NCBI RefSeq assembly: GCF_011207455.1
Contig: NZ_CP048877.1
Span: 860,576-924,575, forward strand
From: Thermosulfuriphilus ammonigenes
GTDB taxonomy: Bacteria; Desulfobacterota; Thermodesulfobacteria; Thermodesulfobacteriales; ST65
Length of the DNA stretch: 64,000 nt
Direction: 5' to 3'
Position numbers and translations under genes: made by a program. The notes below the pieces were generated by a model that saw nothing but the letters and a program-made list of their open reading frames with translations, did no database searches and had not been told where the DNA came from. How positions within the stretch are numbered: the stretch's first letter is position 1; each line of letters begins with the position of its first letter. Below are positions 1-10,268 of the stretch, piece by piece.

Positions 1-298
1 GATTGATCCTTTTGATAATCACTGAATAGCCGGAGATGGCCAGAGAGACTTGTTTTGAGGCCACCTTGAGATTATTAATAAGGGCCTCTAGGCGCTCTTT
101 GATTACCGCCCTCTGCTTGGGGATCCCATCCACAATGGCCCCCAAGGGCAGAGTGGCCATACCCATAGAGCGAAGACGGGGGGCCTCAGGCGAGCCTTCT
201 ATCTCAAGGAGCTTTATGTAGCGAGAGCCCATATCAATGCTGACCAGAGAGCGTTGTCTTTTAAAAATCTTTAAAAGATTAGCGAGCCCGGAAAACAT
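1..298 (-). CDS. pilM: Type IV pilus assembly protein PilM, N-terminal part (runs off the left edge)
   Basis: The frame reads from an ATG at 298 down to base 1 with no stop, giving about 99 residues. It opens MFSGLANLLKIF, then shows an actin-like first phosphate loop (SIDMGSRYIKLLEIEG, about residues 20-35) and the segment KQVSLAISGYSVIIKRI. This matches PilM, the FtsA-like cytoplasmic ATP-binding protein that docks on PilN under the inner-membrane pilus platform. An AAAGGAA ribosome-binding sequence lies about 12 bases upstream. It is divergent from lepA. The C-terminal two thirds, and any pilN/O/P/Q genes, lie outside the window. Confidence 0.85.
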   Translation of the reverse strand, partial: MFSGLANLLKIFKRQRSLVSIDMGSRYIKLLEIEGSPEAPRLRSMGMATLPLGAIVDGIPKQRAVIKERLEALINNLKVASKQVSLAISGYSVIIKRIN

Positions 299-342
299 AG
301 ATTTGATCGGTTCCTTTTTGGATTAACTTTGCCCAAGCGACC

Positions 343-370
343 TTAACATTTATCTATTGGCCCATGTCAA
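343..370 (-). promoter_or_regulatory. Putative sigma-70 promoter of pilM
   Basis: On the minus strand TTGACA (370-365) is followed after 16 bp by TGTTAA (348-343), about 45 bases before the pilM start. The -35 is perfect and the -10 weak. The 301-457 gap between pilM and lepA holds nothing else I can name; no convincing promoter for lepA was found there. Confidence 0.45.
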
Positions 371-457
371 CCGCATTTTTGTCAGCTAACCTAATACATC
401 GACCAGAGGGAAGAAATTCATAAGGGCCTCAGAGTCCTTTTTAGGAATGTAAAGATT

Positions 458-2260
458 ATGGCCAAGATAGATCCCAGATTTATCCGTAACTTCAGTATCA
501 TCGCCCACGTGGATCACGGGAAGTCTACCCTGGCTGATCGTCTGCTCGAAGCCACGGGAACGGTGTCTTCCCGGGAGATGAGGGAGCAGTATCTTGATCG
601 CATGGATCTGGAACGAGAAAGGGGCATCACCATTAAGGCCCAGACAGTCCGACTCACTTATCGAGCCGAAGACGGCAATACCTATACACTCAATCTCATT
701 GATACCCCGGGACATGTGGACTTCGTCTATGAGGTATCCCGCAGCCTGGCTGCCTGTGAGGGAGCCCTCTTGGTGGTAGATGCCTCCCAGGGAGTGGAGG
801 CCCAGACCCTGGCTAACGTCTACCTGGCCCTGGAAAACGACCTGGAGATTATCCCTGTCCTCAACAAGATCGATCTGCCTCAGGCCGATCCAGAAAGGGT
901 CAAGGCCGAGATCGAAGAGATTATTGGCCTTGATGCCAGCGAGGCCATCCTGGCCAGCGCCAAGGAAGGCATTGGGACCAAAGAAATCCTTGAAGCTATC
1001 GTCAAAAAAATTCCCCCACCAAAAGGGGAGCCTCAGGGTCCTCTAAGGGCCCTTATATTTGACTCCTGGTTTGATCCTTATCTGGGGGTGGTAGTCCTTA
1101 TTCGAGTGGTCGATGGGCGGATTTACAAGGGTCAGAAAATCAAGATGATGTCCACAGGTAAGACCTTTGAGGTAACCAAGGTGGGGATCTTTGCCCCTCA
1201 TCCGGTAGAGGTGGAGAGCCTCTCTATGGGAGAGGTGGGCTTTTTTGCTGCCAGTATCAAAGAGGTCCGGGATACGAAAATAGGTGACACTGTGACCGAG
1301 GTCGATCAGCCAGCGGCCACTCCCCTGCCAGGTTTCCGGGAGGTCAAGCCCATGGTCTTCTGTGGCCTCTTTCCGGTGGAAACAGCCCAGTATGAGGCCC
1401 TGAGGGAGGCCATGGAGAAACTCTGGCTCAATGATCCGGCCTTCTCCTATGAACCCGAAACCTCCGAGGCCTTAGGGTTTGGTTTTCGCTGCGGTTTTCT
1501 GGGGCTCCTGCATATGGAAATCGTCCAGGAGCGACTGGAAAGAGAATTCGGGCTAAACCTTATCAGCACCGCCCCGGCTGTCCGTTACCGAATAACTCTC
1601 AACTCCGGGGAGGAAATCTATGTGGATAATCCGGCCAAGTTTCCCCCCCGGGATCGAATCACTCAAATCGAAGAACCTTACATTAGGGCTGACATTTACA
1701 TTCCCAAGGAGTATATCGGTCCTGTGGTCAAGCTCTGCGAAGAAAAAAGAGGCGAACAGAAGGAGATGCGCTACATCTCTCAAGGACGGGTTCTTCTGGT
1801 CTATGAACTTCCTTTTGCTGAGGTGGTGTTAGATTTCTATGATCGCTTAAAGAGCGTCTCTCGGGGATATGCCTCTTTAGACTATGAACCCATAGGCTAC
1901 CGGCCATCTGATCTGGTCAAGCTCGATATCTATATCAACAAACAGCCGGTAGATGCCCTTTCGGCCATTGTTCATCGTGACAAGGCCTACTATCGGGGGC
2001 GGGATCTGGCAGCCAAGCTCAAAGAGGTCATACCCCGCCAACTCTTTGAGGTAGTCATCCAGGCGGCCATCGGAAGCCGGGTAATCGCCCGAGAGCGTAT
2101 CCCGCCCTTGAGGAAAAACGTCACCGCCAAATGTTACGGAGGAGACATCACCCGGAAACGAAAGCTCCTAGAGAAGCAAAAGGAAGGTAAAAAACGGATG
2201 AAACAATTTGGCCGGGTGGAAATCCCCCAGGAGGCCTTTCTGGCTGTACTGAAGATCTAA
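458..2260 (+). CDS. lepA: Elongation factor 4 (LepA) GTPase
   Basis: 600 residues, the normal LepA length. It is a ribosome-associated translational GTPase thought to back-translocate or remodel stalled ribosomes. The G motifs are intact: AHVDHGKST at 16-24, RGITIK at 55-60, DTPGH at 82-86 and NKID at 136-139. The LepA-specific C-terminal domain ends in a basic stretch ([20 protein letters not shown]) followed by [17 protein letters not shown]. The ATG at 458 gives the usual N-terminus; the nearest Shine-Dalgarno-like sequence (AGGA, 443-446) is rather distant. lepB follows after 13 bp, so the two genes form the familiar lepA-lepB operon. Confidence 0.97.
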   Translation: MAKIDPRFIRNFSIIAHVDHGKSTLADRLLEATGTVSSREMREQYLDRMDLERERGITIKAQTVRLTYRAEDGNTYTLNLIDTPGHVDFVYEVSRSLAACEGALLVVDASQGVEAQTLANVYLALENDLEIIPVLNKIDLPQADPERVKAEIEEIIGLDASEAILASAKEGIGTKEILEAIVKKIPPPKGEPQGPLRALIFDSWFDPYLGVVVLIRVVDGRIYKGQKIKMMSTGKTFEVTKVGIFAPHPVEVESLSMGEVGFFAASIKEVRDTKIGDTVTEVDQPAATPLPGFREVKPMVFCGLFPVETAQYEALREAMEKLWLNDPAFSYEPETSEALGFGFRCGFLGLLHMEIVQERLEREFGLNLISTAPAVRYRITLNSGEEIYVDNPAKFPPRDRITQIEEPYIRADIYIPKEYIGPVVKLCEEKRGEQKEMRYISQGRVLLVYELPFAEVVLDFYDRLKSVSRGYASLDYEPIGYRPSDLVKLDIYINKQPVDALSAIVHRDKAYYRGRDLAAKLKEVIPRQLFEVVIQAAIGSRVIARERIPPLRKNVTAKCYGGDITRKRKLLEKQKEGKKRMKQFGRVEIPQEAFLAVLKI

Positions 2261-2273
2261 AGGAGGGTTTTCA

Positions 2274-2897
2274 TTGCCCAAGAAGAAAAAAAATCTTGCT
2301 CAGACATTGCGCGAATACGCCCAGGCTATCCTCCTGGCCCTGGTGTTGGCCCTTTTCATTCGGACCTTTATCGTCCAGGCTTTCAAGATCCCTTCGGGGT
2401 CTATGATTCCCACTCTCTTGGTAGGGGACCATATTCTGGTCAACAAGTTCATCTATGGGGTCAGAAACCCTCTGACCCGGGAGACCTGGATTCCCTTTAA
2501 AACTCCCCAGCGGGGCGATGTCATTGTCTTTATCTACCCTCTTGATCGCCACAAAGACTTCATTAAGAGAGTCATCGGTATCGGTGGAGATATAGTCGAG
2601 ATCATCAACAAACAGGTCTATGTCAATGGACGCCCCTTAGAAGAACCCTATGTCATCCACACTGATCCTAAAATTATCCCCGGAAATATCCAACCTCGTG
2701 ACAACATGCCTCCCGTTAGAGTCCCTCCCGGATATCTCTTTGTCATGGGAGACAACCGTGACCAAAGCTATGACAGCCGCTTCTGGGGCTTTGTCCCCCT
2801 TAAAGACGTTAAGGGTAAGGCCTTCGTTATTTATTGGTCCTGGGATCGGGAACATTTTCGGATAAGGTGGCGCCGAATAGGCCATCTCATTCACTAA
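2274..2897 (+). CDS. lepB: Signal peptidase I
   Basis: Type I leader peptidase of 207 residues that removes signal peptides at the outer face of the inner membrane. One N-terminal membrane segment (about residues 17-34) follows a lysine-rich start. The catalytic serine is S43 in PSGSM and the general-base lysine is K98 in DFIKRV; the later GDNRD box (VMGDNRDQSYDSR) is present. The start is TTG at 2274, chosen because a strong AGGAGG-type ribosome-binding site (2261-2267) sits just upstream. It is cotranscribed with lepA. Its stop lies 2 bp from the stop of the convergent kinase gene. Confidence 0.96.
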   Translation: MPKKKKNLAQTLREYAQAILLALVLALFIRTFIVQAFKIPSGSMIPTLLVGDHILVNKFIYGVRNPLTRETWIPFKTPQRGDVIVFIYPLDRHKDFIKRVIGIGGDIVEIINKQVYVNGRPLEEPYVIHTDPKIIPGNIQPRDNMPPVRVPPGYLFVMGDNRDQSYDSRFWGFVPLKDVKGKAFVIYWSWDREHFRIRWRRIGHLIH

Positions 2898-2899
2898 AA

Positions 2900-5659
2900 T
2901 TATTGAAGGGCCCTTCTTACCTTGGAGGAAAGGGCCTCCAGAGTAATGGGTTTGGAGAGACAGTCCTCCGGACGGACCCCGTATCGGGCCAGAAGTTCAC
3001 CGGCGTAGCCAGAAATATAGATGACCTTTATCTCCGGATGTATCCTCTGGGCCTTTAAGGCCAGCTCCGGCCCGCTCATCTGGGGCATAACCACATCGGT
3101 AATCAATAAGTCATAAGGGGCCTTTTTTAATCGGGAAAGGGCCTCTTCAGCGGATAGCGAAAAATCTATCTGGTAGCCTAGACTCTCTAGCATATCCCGC
3201 AAGATCTGACAGACGGACTCCTCGTCATCCACTACCAAAATCCGTCCTGAGGAGGCCTGGGGCCGAAAGGGTCTTTCTATCTTGGGTTCCTTAGGCCGGG
3301 CCTTGGTTCGGGGGAAATAAATAGAAAAGACCGTTCCCTGCCCTCCCTCGGAGGAGACTTCAATAAAGCCTCCGTGTTGGGTAACAATGCTATGGGCAAT
3401 GGCCAGCCCCAGGCCGCTTCCCTGCCCCACCTCTTTGGTGGTGAAAAAGGGCTCAAAGATGAGGGGCAAAAGGTGTTTAGGGATCCCGGATCCGGTATCC
3501 TCAAAGGAGAGGACCACATAATGGCCCCGCGGAAAAGATTTAGGGCCTCCCAGACGTTTGTTTTTCGTCCGAACAGTCAGGACGCCGCCTTGAGGCATAG
3601 CGTCCCGGGCATTGACCACCAGGTTAAGAATAACCTGCTGGATCTTGACCCGATCCCCTTTAATGGACCAGAGCTTTGGAGAAAGATCCAAATTGAGCTC
3701 GATATCCTCCCCGATGAGCCTAGTAAGCATCAGGGCCATCTCCTGCAGGAGCCTATTGAGGTCAAGAACTTCGAATTGGGGCTCCTGGCGGCGACCGAAG
3801 GCCAACAATTGCTGGACTAGCTCAGCCCCCCGTTTACAGGTGTTGATAATTTCTTTGGCCCGACGCTGACCGGAAGCATCGCTTTCCAGAAGCATTAGCT
3901 CCGCCTGCCCCATAATCCCCATCAGAAGGTTGTTAAAGTCATGGGCGATCCCCCCTGCCAGGCGTCCTAGACCCTCCATCTTCTGGAGTTGAAGGAGGTT
4001 GTCCTGAAGAAGGCGATCTTCCGTAATGTCTTCAATTACCGAGACCACCTCACCGGTACCCTCTACAGGGCAATGATGGCTCCGGTAATAACGGCTCCCT
4101 TGAGCCGTCTCCATCTCAAACTCCAGGCCGGTTATCTCCTGCCTCTCCCTGGCCTGACGGACCTTCTTGAGCAAACTCCGACCGATACGGGAATCAAAAA
4201 GTTTATCCAGTCTCTTGCCTAGGGTGGCCTCGCTCAGAAAATCAGGCGGATTTTCAGCACTCCATTCAATAAGGCGGTCTTTGTTGTCAAGACGGAAGAT
4301 AGTAAAGGGAATGGCTCGAAGAAGGGCTCTCATGCGGTTTAAATTCGTCTCCAGGGCCTGATGATACCGACAACGCTCCTCCTCGCGACGTAAGGCCTCA
4401 ACCAGAATAGTAGCCATCTCCAGGTTCTGAACACCTGGCTTAAAGGGAAGCTGAAACCAGAGAAGGCCTACCGGCTGCCCCTTAAGACCCACTCCAGCCA
4501 GAACATAGAAGGCCTCTCCTCGAGCCACCACCTCCATGGGACGCTCTCCAGTAAAGTTGAACTCCAGAAGCCCCGGGGGGAGACTGGTTCCTTGAGGCGA
4601 AGAATAAAAGGATCTGAAGCTCCCTTCCTGAAGGCGGAGATAACCCCCGGCCCGGGCCTCAAGAAGATCAAGGGCCGTATTAACCAAAAGGGTGACATTC
4701 TTATCGAAGGCCGTACCAAGAGAAAGAAGACAGGAGTTTATCTTCCGGAGGGCCCGACGCCACCTTTCCTCAATGGTCACATCATAGAAGGTATTGACCA
4801 CCCAGGTATCTCCCTCAGGATCAGGGAAGGGGACTCCCAGAGAGACAAATTCTCTCCCCTTTAGCCTGACATTCACCAAACGGACCTGCCCCCCGTGGAG
4901 GATATCCTTGATAAAACACCACGGACAGGGCTTACTTTGGTTAAAAAAAAGGCGATAACATTGTTCACCTTCCAGGCTTCTCCTCTCCACCAATCTCCTT
5001 AGGGCCTGGTTGGCATAGGTGATGCGCCAGTTGCGGTCAATAGAGTAGATGGGGTTGCGAAGGTGATCAAAAATCTGGAAAAGGGCACTTCTTCCTCGCT
5101 CCAAGGCCTGACGTTCGCTGCGGAGCCGCTCCTCTTGCTTCAAGGAAGAGTAAGCCAAGGAGGAGATGTATGAAGCCAGCTCCTGCTGAAGTATGAGGAT
5201 ATGACGGAAGCGTTCCTCAGGAATTATGGGGATTTCCTTTAAGGCCTCCAGATACTCGGCTACCGGAACTTTATATCTTTTTGCCTGCTCCCGGGCCAAG
5301 GTTTCATAGTCTGGAGGCTCTATAAAGACCTGTCCACAGCCCACAAACCCCAGACACTGGCCCTCGATGATGATCGGGGCCGTCCCGTCATAAAGATAGT
5401 TATGGCACTGACGGATAATGATCTCGCCCCGAACAAAGCTGTCCCGCCCTAGGTTTTTGGCAAACAACTGACAACGCTCGCGGCCTTCAGGATATCGGAG
5501 ATGAAAGCGACGACACAGGCGGGAGTAATTCACCGAGGTCAGGTAGTTACCCTCAGCATCAAGAAGAACCACCGCCACCCCTGTGGCCCGGGCGAAACTC
5601 TTCAAAAGCCTTTTTACCGGGCCCAGAGGCAGCAGACTATCCAGCTGAAGTTGTTTCAT
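2900..5659 (-). CDS. PocR-PAS hybrid sensor histidine kinase with C-terminal receiver
   Basis: 919 residues with no membrane segment, so probably a cytoplasmic sensor. Domain order: PocR-type ligand domain (about 5-170, with C49, C63, C85, C102 and C108); PAS (about 190-300); a GAF-like region (about 310-425); PAS (about 440-550); HisKA with H573 in IAHDFNN; HATPase_c (N683 in NARDAMP, DTGSGIP 721-727, GSGLGLA 747-753); receiver domain (about 804-919, phospho-acceptor D855). The first PAS carries a C234-x10-C245-x2-C248 cysteine set. No output domain or partner regulator adjoins it. It overlaps the queF 3' end by 23 bp with no clear ribosome-binding site, suggesting translational coupling. 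The signal is unknown; PocR domains are thought to bind small metabolites. Confidence 0.9.
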   Translation of the reverse strand: MKQLQLDSLLPLGPVKRLLKSFARATGVAVVLLDAEGNYLTSVNYSRLCRRFHLRYPEGRERCQLFAKNLGRDSFVRGEIIIRQCHNYLYDGTAPIIIEGQCLGFVGCGQVFIEPPDYETLAREQAKRYKVPVAEYLEALKEIPIIPEERFRHILILQQELASYISSLAYSSLKQEERLRSERQALERGRSALFQIFDHLRNPIYSIDRNWRITYANQALRRLVERRSLEGEQCYRLFFNQSKPCPWCFIKDILHGGQVRLVNVRLKGREFVSLGVPFPDPEGDTWVVNTFYDVTIEERWRRALRKINSCLLSLGTAFDKNVTLLVNTALDLLEARAGGYLRLQEGSFRSFYSSPQGTSLPPGLLEFNFTGERPMEVVARGEAFYVLAGVGLKGQPVGLLWFQLPFKPGVQNLEMATILVEALRREEERCRYHQALETNLNRMRALLRAIPFTIFRLDNKDRLIEWSAENPPDFLSEATLGKRLDKLFDSRIGRSLLKKVRQARERQEITGLEFEMETAQGSRYYRSHHCPVEGTGEVVSVIEDITEDRLLQDNLLQLQKMEGLGRLAGGIAHDFNNLLMGIMGQAELMLLESDASGQRRAKEIINTCKRGAELVQQLLAFGRRQEPQFEVLDLNRLLQEMALMLTRLIGEDIELNLDLSPKLWSIKGDRVKIQQVILNLVVNARDAMPQGGVLTVRTKNKRLGGPKSFPRGHYVVLSFEDTGSGIPKHLLPLIFEPFFTTKEVGQGSGLGLAIAHSIVTQHGGFIEVSSEGGQGTVFSIYFPRTKARPKEPKIERPFRPQASSGRILVVDDEESVCQILRDMLESLGYQIDFSLSAEEALSRLKKAPYDLLITDVVMPQMSGPELALKAQRIHPEIKVIYISGYAGELLARYGVRPEDCLSKPITLEALSSKVRRALQ

Positions 5660-6026
5660 CGGCCATTCGGCTATCCACAGTAACTACAGTGTGGACATTT
5701 CCTCGAGGATGAAAATCCGCTACCACCTTAAGATATCTTGGTTTAAGTAGTTCATAAAGGTCAGAATATATCTGGTTGGCCGCCGCCTCGTGGGAGATAT
5801 ACTGGTTACGATAGCGATTAAGGTAGAGCTTCAGGCTCTTGAGCTCCACAATTAGCTGGTCGGGTACGTAGCTGATCTTGATGGTGGCGAAATCTGGATA
5901 TCCAGAACGCGGGCAAAGACAGGTGAACTCTGGAAAGGTGATTTCAATCGTATAGTTTCGTCCAGGGAAGGGATTTTCCCAAGGTTCAAGTCGGGCCTGG
6001 GAGATGGCCTCTTCACCATATTTCAT
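5637..6026 (-). CDS. queF: NADPH-dependent 7-cyano-7-deazaguanine reductase, short QueF type
   Basis: Reduces the nitrile preQ0 to preQ1 in queuosine tRNA modification. At 129 residues it is the short type, like Bacillus QueF. The catalytic cysteine is C38 in FTCLCPRSG and the proton-relay aspartate is D45 in PDFATI; the NADPH motif ELKSLKLY spans 61-68. The ATG overlaps the thpR stop (ATGA), and a very strong GGAGGAGGG ribosome-binding site (6028-6037 region) precedes it. FolE2 at 59.1 kb could supply the pterin precursor of the same pathway. No queC, queD or queE is seen in this window. Confidence 0.95.
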   Translation of the reverse strand: MKYGEEAISQARLEPWENPFPGRNYTIEITFPEFTCLCPRSGYPDFATIKISYVPDQLIVELKSLKLYLNRYRNQYISHEAAANQIYSDLYELLKPRYLKVVADFHPRGNVHTVVTVDSRMADETTSAG

Positions 6027-6595
6027 GACCCTCCTCCTTGAAGGGGATAGCGTCTAAGGGGTGTGTAGCATGCCCCGTCTGGCCGAAGATCACTTCGATA
6101 AAGAACAATTTCTCGCACCTCAAAAGGAGGGAGACTAACGGCTTCCTTGAGGTGGGAAAGGGCCTTAAGAAGCCGGGCCAGCCCCCGAGTGGATTTAACC
6201 CGCCCCAGGGTAAAGTGAGGGGTAAAGGGCCGCCTCTCCGGTTCAAAGCCTAAAGGGACCACAATCTTATCTAGCCTTCTTTTAAGCTCCCTTAGGCGAT
6301 CAAGATCTCCAGAGACCCCCACCCAGATTACCCGGGGACGCCCCCCGGGGGGAAAGGTACCGAGGCCTTGTCCTTTAAGCTGGAAAGATTCACCCAGGCT
6401 CTCCCGGGCCAGGGCCTCCTTGAGGCGAGCAAGGCGGTCCTCACTTAGAGAACCAAAGAACCAGAGGGTCAGGTGAATCCCCTCCGGTCGAACCCAACGG
6501 ACGTCGGCCGAGGTCTCTCTGAGCTCCTTAATAAGTCGAGCCAAGGTCTCTTTAACCGAAGCAGGTAGAGGGATAGCCAGGAAAGTCCTCACCAT
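6023..6595 (-). CDS. thpR: RNA 2',3'-cyclic phosphodiesterase (2H family)
   Basis: About 190 residues of the 2H phosphoesterase family (formerly 2'-5' RNA ligase). The two signature HxTx motifs are HLTL, in [10 protein letters not shown], and HFTL, in [10 protein letters not shown]. Both are intact, so it should be active on 2',3'-cyclic phosphate RNA ends. I place the start at the ATG at 6595 ([11 protein letters not shown], the typical family N-terminus); an in-frame start at 6622 would only lengthen the overlap with cinA. It overlaps cinA by 44 bp and queF by 4 bp, so it is an internal gene of the cinA-thpR-queF-kinase operon. Confidence 0.92.
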   Translation of the reverse strand: MVRTFLAIPLPASVKETLARLIKELRETSADVRWVRPEGIHLTLWFFGSLSEDRLARLKEALARESLGESFQLKGQGLGTFPPGGRPRVIWVGVSGDLDRLRELKRRLDKIVVPLGFEPERRPFTPHFTLGRVKSTRGLARLLKALSHLKEAVSLPPFEVREIVLYRSDLRPDGACYTPLRRYPLQGGGS

Positions 6596-7829
6596 AGGCC
6601 AGATGTCTTCTAAGCCAGTCAAGCGCTGTTTCCGAAGTGATAAGTTGGATCATGTGCCGAGTGCCTGAAAACCGAAATCGCCTCACCAGGACCTTATCTT
6701 TAGTCGCCAAACCGATAAACACCGTACCCACTGGTTTCTCAGGGCTGCCGCCAGATGGTCCAGCGATACCGGTAACCGCAAGGGCATAATCCACCCCCGA
6801 AAGGGTTAGCACTCCCCGGGCCATGGCCTCGGCCGTCTCCTGAGAAACCGCTCCCTTTGTCTCGATGATCTCCGAGGGGACTCCAAGGATCTCTGTTTTA
6901 GCCTGGTTACTGTACGTAACCACTCCCCTGTCAAACCAGGCCGAGGACCCCGGGACCCGGGTAAAGCGAGAGGCTATAAGCCCTCCGGTGCAGGATTCGG
7001 CCACGGCCACCCGGACCTTCTTTTCTTGGAGGAGGTGACCAACCACTGACTCCATGGTTTCCTCTCCTTCCCCAAAGGCAAACGGTCCTAAGGCCTGACG
7101 AACCGCCTGGGTGGCCTCCTCCAGAAGCTGTTGGGCGGTGGAATCGTCCCGGGCCCGGGTGGTCAAGGTGACGTGGACCTCCGGAAAGACTGGATAGTAG
7201 CCCACCTTGAGGGCCTTGAGGGAGTCGGCAATTTCGGCCAGCCGGAGGTTAACTTCGGTTTCCTGAAGGCCAAAGACCTTAATAATTATCTGGTGGATAA
7301 AAAGCCTCGGAGGGATAAAGCTTTTCAGCCGGGGGACGACCTCCCGCTCAAAGAGATCCTCCAGCTCTCTGGGAACACCAGGGAGGAAAAAAAGGGGTTT
7401 GCCGGCCTCTACAAGAAGATATCCGGCGGCGCAACCCTGCTGATCAAGAACCTCAGCTCCTTCAGGCAGGAGAGCCAGTTTACGGTGGCTGGGAAGGAGC
7501 TCTCGGCCGAGTTCCCTGAGGCGGGCCTCCACACGATCCATAATCTCCGGGAAAAAACGAAGCTTACGGGAAAGGGCCGCAGCCACGGCCTCATTGGTGA
7601 TATCATCAGCTGTGGGGCCAAGCCCCCCGGAGACAAGGACGAAATCGGCCCGGGAGAGGGCCTTTCTCAGGGAGTTTTTGATCTCGGACGGATCATCCCC
7701 TATGGTCAGGATACGGCCCACCGGATAGCCCAAGTCAAAAAGACGTCTGGCCAGATAAAAACTAGTCGTGTTAGTCACCCGACCAGAGACCAGCTCATCC
7801 CCAATGGCAATTATCTCCCCCTGGGCCAT
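6552..7829 (-). CDS. cinA: CinA: MoCF-like domain fused to NMN amidohydrolase
   Basis: 425 residues. The N-terminal half (1-165) is the MoaB/MogA-like COG1058 domain (GDELVSGRVTNTTSF; VSGGLGPTADD). The C-terminal half (about 258-415) is the PncC nicotinamide-nucleotide amidohydrolase, with AESCTGG at 277-283 (probable catalytic S279) and VTGIAGPSGG. It recycles NMN to nicotinic acid mononucleotide, and the N domain has been linked to ADP-ribose hydrolysis. Length and both domains are complete. It lies 37 bp after cooC in the same direction and overlaps thpR. Confidence 0.95.
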   Translation of the reverse strand: MAQGEIIAIGDELVSGRVTNTTSFYLARRLFDLGYPVGRILTIGDDPSEIKNSLRKALSRADFVLVSGGLGPTADDITNEAVAAALSRKLRFFPEIMDRVEARLRELGRELLPSHRKLALLPEGAEVLDQQGCAAGYLLVEAGKPLFFLPGVPRELEDLFEREVVPRLKSFIPPRLFIHQIIIKVFGLQETEVNLRLAEIADSLKALKVGYYPVFPEVHVTLTTRARDDSTAQQLLEEATQAVRQALGPFAFGEGEETMESVVGHLLQEKKVRVAVAESCTGGLIASRFTRVPGSSAWFDRGVVTYSNQAKTEILGVPSEIIETKGAVSQETAEAMARGVLTLSGVDYALAVTGIAGPSGGSPEKPVGTVFIGLATKDKVLVRRFRFSGTRHMIQLITSETALDWLRRHLAYGEDFPGYPSTCFG

Positions 7830-7866
7830 GTCTCTTTTTATCCCAGTTGATAAGAGGCGTCAAAAG

Positions 7867-8628
7867 CTATTGTGCCAGCAGGGAGTCAAAGATCTTGTAG
7901 GCCTCCCTTAAAACAGCGGAGTCCTGAGGTAGCTCAAGGAGAGGGCGTCTCTCCACCTCAAAGCGGAAGAGTTCCTCGCTGTGGGGAAGATAGCCGGCAA
8001 ACTCCAGGCCTGTCTCCAGGGCTGTTTTCTCAATCTGATCGGCCAGGGCCGGAGGGATTTCCTCTGGAGCCCGGTTGACAATGAGCACCTTGCGCCCCAC
8101 TTCAAGCCCTAGCGGTTCCGTAAGTCGGGCAATCCGGCCGGCGGTGAGCACCCCTCGAGAGGAAGGATCAGAGACCACCAGAAGATAATCCACCCGGCGC
8201 ATATTCAGCCGGGAAAGATGCTCCATACCGGCCTCATTGTCCACCACCAGATAGCGGTAGTTTTTGGCAACCCCCTCCATAACTTGGGCCAAAAAGGCAT
8301 TGGCCGCACAGTAACATCCAGGGCCTTCCGGTTGCCCCATGACCAGAAGGTCAAAACCCGGGGCCTCAATCAGGGCCTCATGGACCTTGAGCTCCATAAA
8401 TTGATCCTTGGTCATCCCCGTAGGGACAGAGGTCTTCATCTCGTCTTTTATCTCCCCCAGGGTGATTTCCACCTCCAGCCCCAAAAGCTCATTAAGGTTG
8501 GCATTGGCATCGGCATCTACAGCCAGAATTGGTTTGAGGTTCTTCTCTAGCAGATATCTGATGACCAAGGCGGCCACAGTGGTCTTGCCCGTACCCCCCT
8601 TGCCTGCCAAAGCGATGGTTTCAGCCAC
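7867..8628 (-). CDS. cooC: CooC-type nickel-insertion ATPase (CO dehydrogenase maturation), copy 1
   Basis: 253-residue MinD/ParA-superfamily P-loop ATPase. The deviant Walker A GKGGTGKTT is at 9-17; DADANANL follows beta-2; a C-x-C pair occurs in GPGCYCAANA, the cysteines that bind metal at the dimer interface in CooC/AcsF. Family members load nickel into CO dehydrogenase/acetyl-CoA synthase. No CODH or ACS gene is in this window, so the client is inferred. It is the first gene of the cooC-cinA-thpR-queF-kinase run. The ATG at 8628 follows a GGAGG-like site. A second paralogue lies at 58.4 kb. Confidence 0.88.
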   Translation of the reverse strand: MAETIALAGKGGTGKTTVAALVIRYLLEKNLKPILAVDADANANLNELLGLEVEITLGEIKDEMKTSVPTGMTKDQFMELKVHEALIEAPGFDLLVMGQPEGPGCYCAANAFLAQVMEGVAKNYRYLVVDNEAGMEHLSRLNMRRVDYLLVVSDPSSRGVLTAGRIARLTEPLGLEVGRKVLIVNRAPEEIPPALADQIEKTALETGLEFAGYLPHSEELFRFEVERRPLLELPQDSAVLREAYKIFDSLLAQ

Positions 8629-8659
8629 TTAAAACCTCCTATCGTCTCCTAAAAATTTG

Positions 8660-8678
8660 GCCGCCACTTGGAGGCGGC
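8660..8678 (-). promoter_or_regulatory. Hairpin in the cooC 5' leader
   Basis: GCCGCC (8660-8665) and GGCGGC (8673-8678) form a perfect 6-bp stem with a 7-base loop. On the minus strand it is followed by CAAATTTTTAGG, 32 bases before the cooC start, so it could act as a weak attenuator or leader structure. Function is speculative. The rest of the cooC-gatB gap holds only the gatB promoter. Confidence 0.3.
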
Positions 8679-8763
8679 GTGATTAAAGTCATTTTAAATG
8701 CTTGAGGATTTTTTTCACTCCCTGGTCAGCTCCTGAGACCAAATTTTACCAGAGAGAGAGCGG

Positions 8764-8792
8764 TTGACTTGCTAAAGGTAGGAGAATAATAT
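8764..8792 (+). promoter_or_regulatory. Sigma-70 promoter of the gatB operon
   Basis: TTGACT (8764-8769), a 17-bp spacer, then TAATAT (8787-8792), 46 bases before the gatB ATG. Both hexamers are near consensus. It should drive gatB, mtnA, the MreB paralogue and the tightly packed genes that follow. Confidence 0.75.
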
Positions 8793-8837
8793 CGGTCTCT
8801 TAATCCGAGCCAAGAGCCCATTTTAAGGAGTATTTCT

Positions 8838-10268
8838 ATGGAATTTGAACCGGTCATCGGCCTTGAGGTTCACGCCCAGTTGACCACCAAAAGCAAAATT
8901 TTCTGTTCCTGTTCCACCACCTTTGGCGCTCCCCCCAACAGCCATGTCTGTCCGGTATGTCTGGGAATGCCCGGGGTCCTGCCGGTTCTAAACAAAAAGG
9001 TGGTTGAGTTCGCCATGCGTCTGGCCCTGGCCACCGGGGCCAAAATCGCCAAGTACTCTGTCTTTGCCCGCAAGAATTACTTCTACCCCGATCTTCCCAA
9101 AGGATATCAGATATCCCAGTATGAGCTCCCTCTGGCCGAACAGGGCTACTTAGAGATAGAAGTAAACGGGGAGAAAAAGCGCATCGGGATTACCCGTATC
9201 CATATGGAAGAAGACGCCGGAAAACTCATCCATGATGAAAGCCGCCCCAGGAGCTACGTGGATTTTAATCGTACCGGAGTTCCCCTTTTGGAGATCGTCT
9301 CTGAGCCTGACATCCGTAGCCCGGAGGAGGCTGTGGCCTATCTAAAAAAGCTCCGGGAAATCGTCCGCTACCTGGAGATCTGTGACGGCAATATGGAGGA
9401 GGGAAGTCTTAGGTGTGATGCCAACATCTCCTTGAGACCAAAGGGTTCTCAGGAATTCGGGGTTAAAACCGAGCTTAAAAACATGAATTCCTTTCGCCAC
9501 GTACAGAAGGCCCTGGAATATGAAATCCGACGCCAAACGGCCCTCCTCCTTGATGGCAAACCAATCATCCAGGAGACAAGGCTCTTTGATCCGGCCAAGG
9601 GGATAACTATCTCCATGCGAGGTAAGGAAGAGGCCCATGACTATCGCTATTTCCCTGACCCAGACTTGGTCCCGGTAGTCATTGACGAGGCCTGGATTGA
9701 GGAAGTCAAGGGCTCTCTTCCCGAGCTACCAGATGCCAAAAGGGAGCGTTTCGTCAGTCAGTATGGTCTGCGTCCTTACGACGCTGAGGTCCTCACTAGC
9801 TCCAAAAAACTGGCCGACTATTTTGAAGCTGTCTGTCAGATCTTCCCCCAGCCAAAGGCCGTCTCCAACTGGATGATGACTGAGTTTCTCCGGGAATTAA
9901 ACCGTGACGAACGGGAGATTGATCAGGTTCCGGTGACTCCAGAAATGCTTGCCGAACTTCTTACGCTGGTGGCTGAGGGAACTATCAGCCAGAAGATTGC
10001 CAAAACAGTCTTTCTGGAAATGTATCGTAGCGGCCAGCCGGCCAAAAAGATTGTCGAAGAGAAGGGTCTCGTTCAGGTCACCGATGAGGCAGCCATTGAG
10101 GCCCTTTGTCGGGAGGTCATAGAAGCCTGTCCCAAAGAGGTGGCCAAATACAAGGCTGGCAAAAAAAGTGTCATTGGCTTCTTGGTAGGCCAGGTGATGC
10201 GCCGAAGCAAGGGTAAGGCCAACCCCAGGATGGTCAACCAGATCCTTTCCCGGTTGCTGGAAGAATGA
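8838..10268 (+). CDS. gatB: Aspartyl/glutamyl-tRNA amidotransferase subunit B
   Basis: 476 residues, the standard GatB length. This subunit binds misacylated Glu-tRNA(Gln) or Asp-tRNA(Asn) and carries the kinase/transamidation site of GatCAB. The N-terminus [14 protein letters not shown] is diagnostic, and the zinc cysteines FCSCST and CPVC are present, followed by the GatB/YqeY tail ([21 protein letters not shown]). AAGGAG (8826-8831 region) is the ribosome-binding site. gatA and gatC are not in this window. mtnA starts inside its stop codon (ATGA). Confidence 0.97.
   Translation: MEFEPVIGLEVHAQLTTKSKIFCSCSTTFGAPPNSHVCPVCLGMPGVLPVLNKKVVEFAMRLALATGAKIAKYSVFARKNYFYPDLPKGYQISQYELPLAEQGYLEIEVNGEKKRIGITRIHMEEDAGKLIHDESRPRSYVDFNRTGVPLLEIVSEPDIRSPEEAVAYLKKLREIVRYLEICDGNMEEGSLRCDANISLRPKGSQEFGVKTELKNMNSFRHVQKALEYEIRRQTALLLDGKPIIQETRLFDPAKGITISMRGKEEAHDYRYFPDPDLVPVVIDEAWIEEVKGSLPELPDAKRERFVSQYGLRPYDAEVLTSSKKLADYFEAVCQIFPQPKAVSNWMMTEFLRELNRDEREIDQVPVTPEMLAELLTLVAEGTISQKIAKTVFLEMYRSGQPAKKIVEEKGLVQVTDEAAIEALCREVIEACPKEVAKYKAGKKSVIGFLVGQVMRRSKGKANPRMVNQILSRLLEE

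Noticed and set aside
2905..2916. Palindrome GAAGGGCCCTTC at the lepB/kinase junction as a terminator
   Set aside because: It has no loop and no T-run on either strand, and lies inside the kinase coding end.
7131..7850. Long open frame (239 codons) on the plus strand opposite cinA
   Set aside because: It is the antisense shadow of cinA: no recognisable domain, no ribosome-binding site, and cinA is complete with all motifs.
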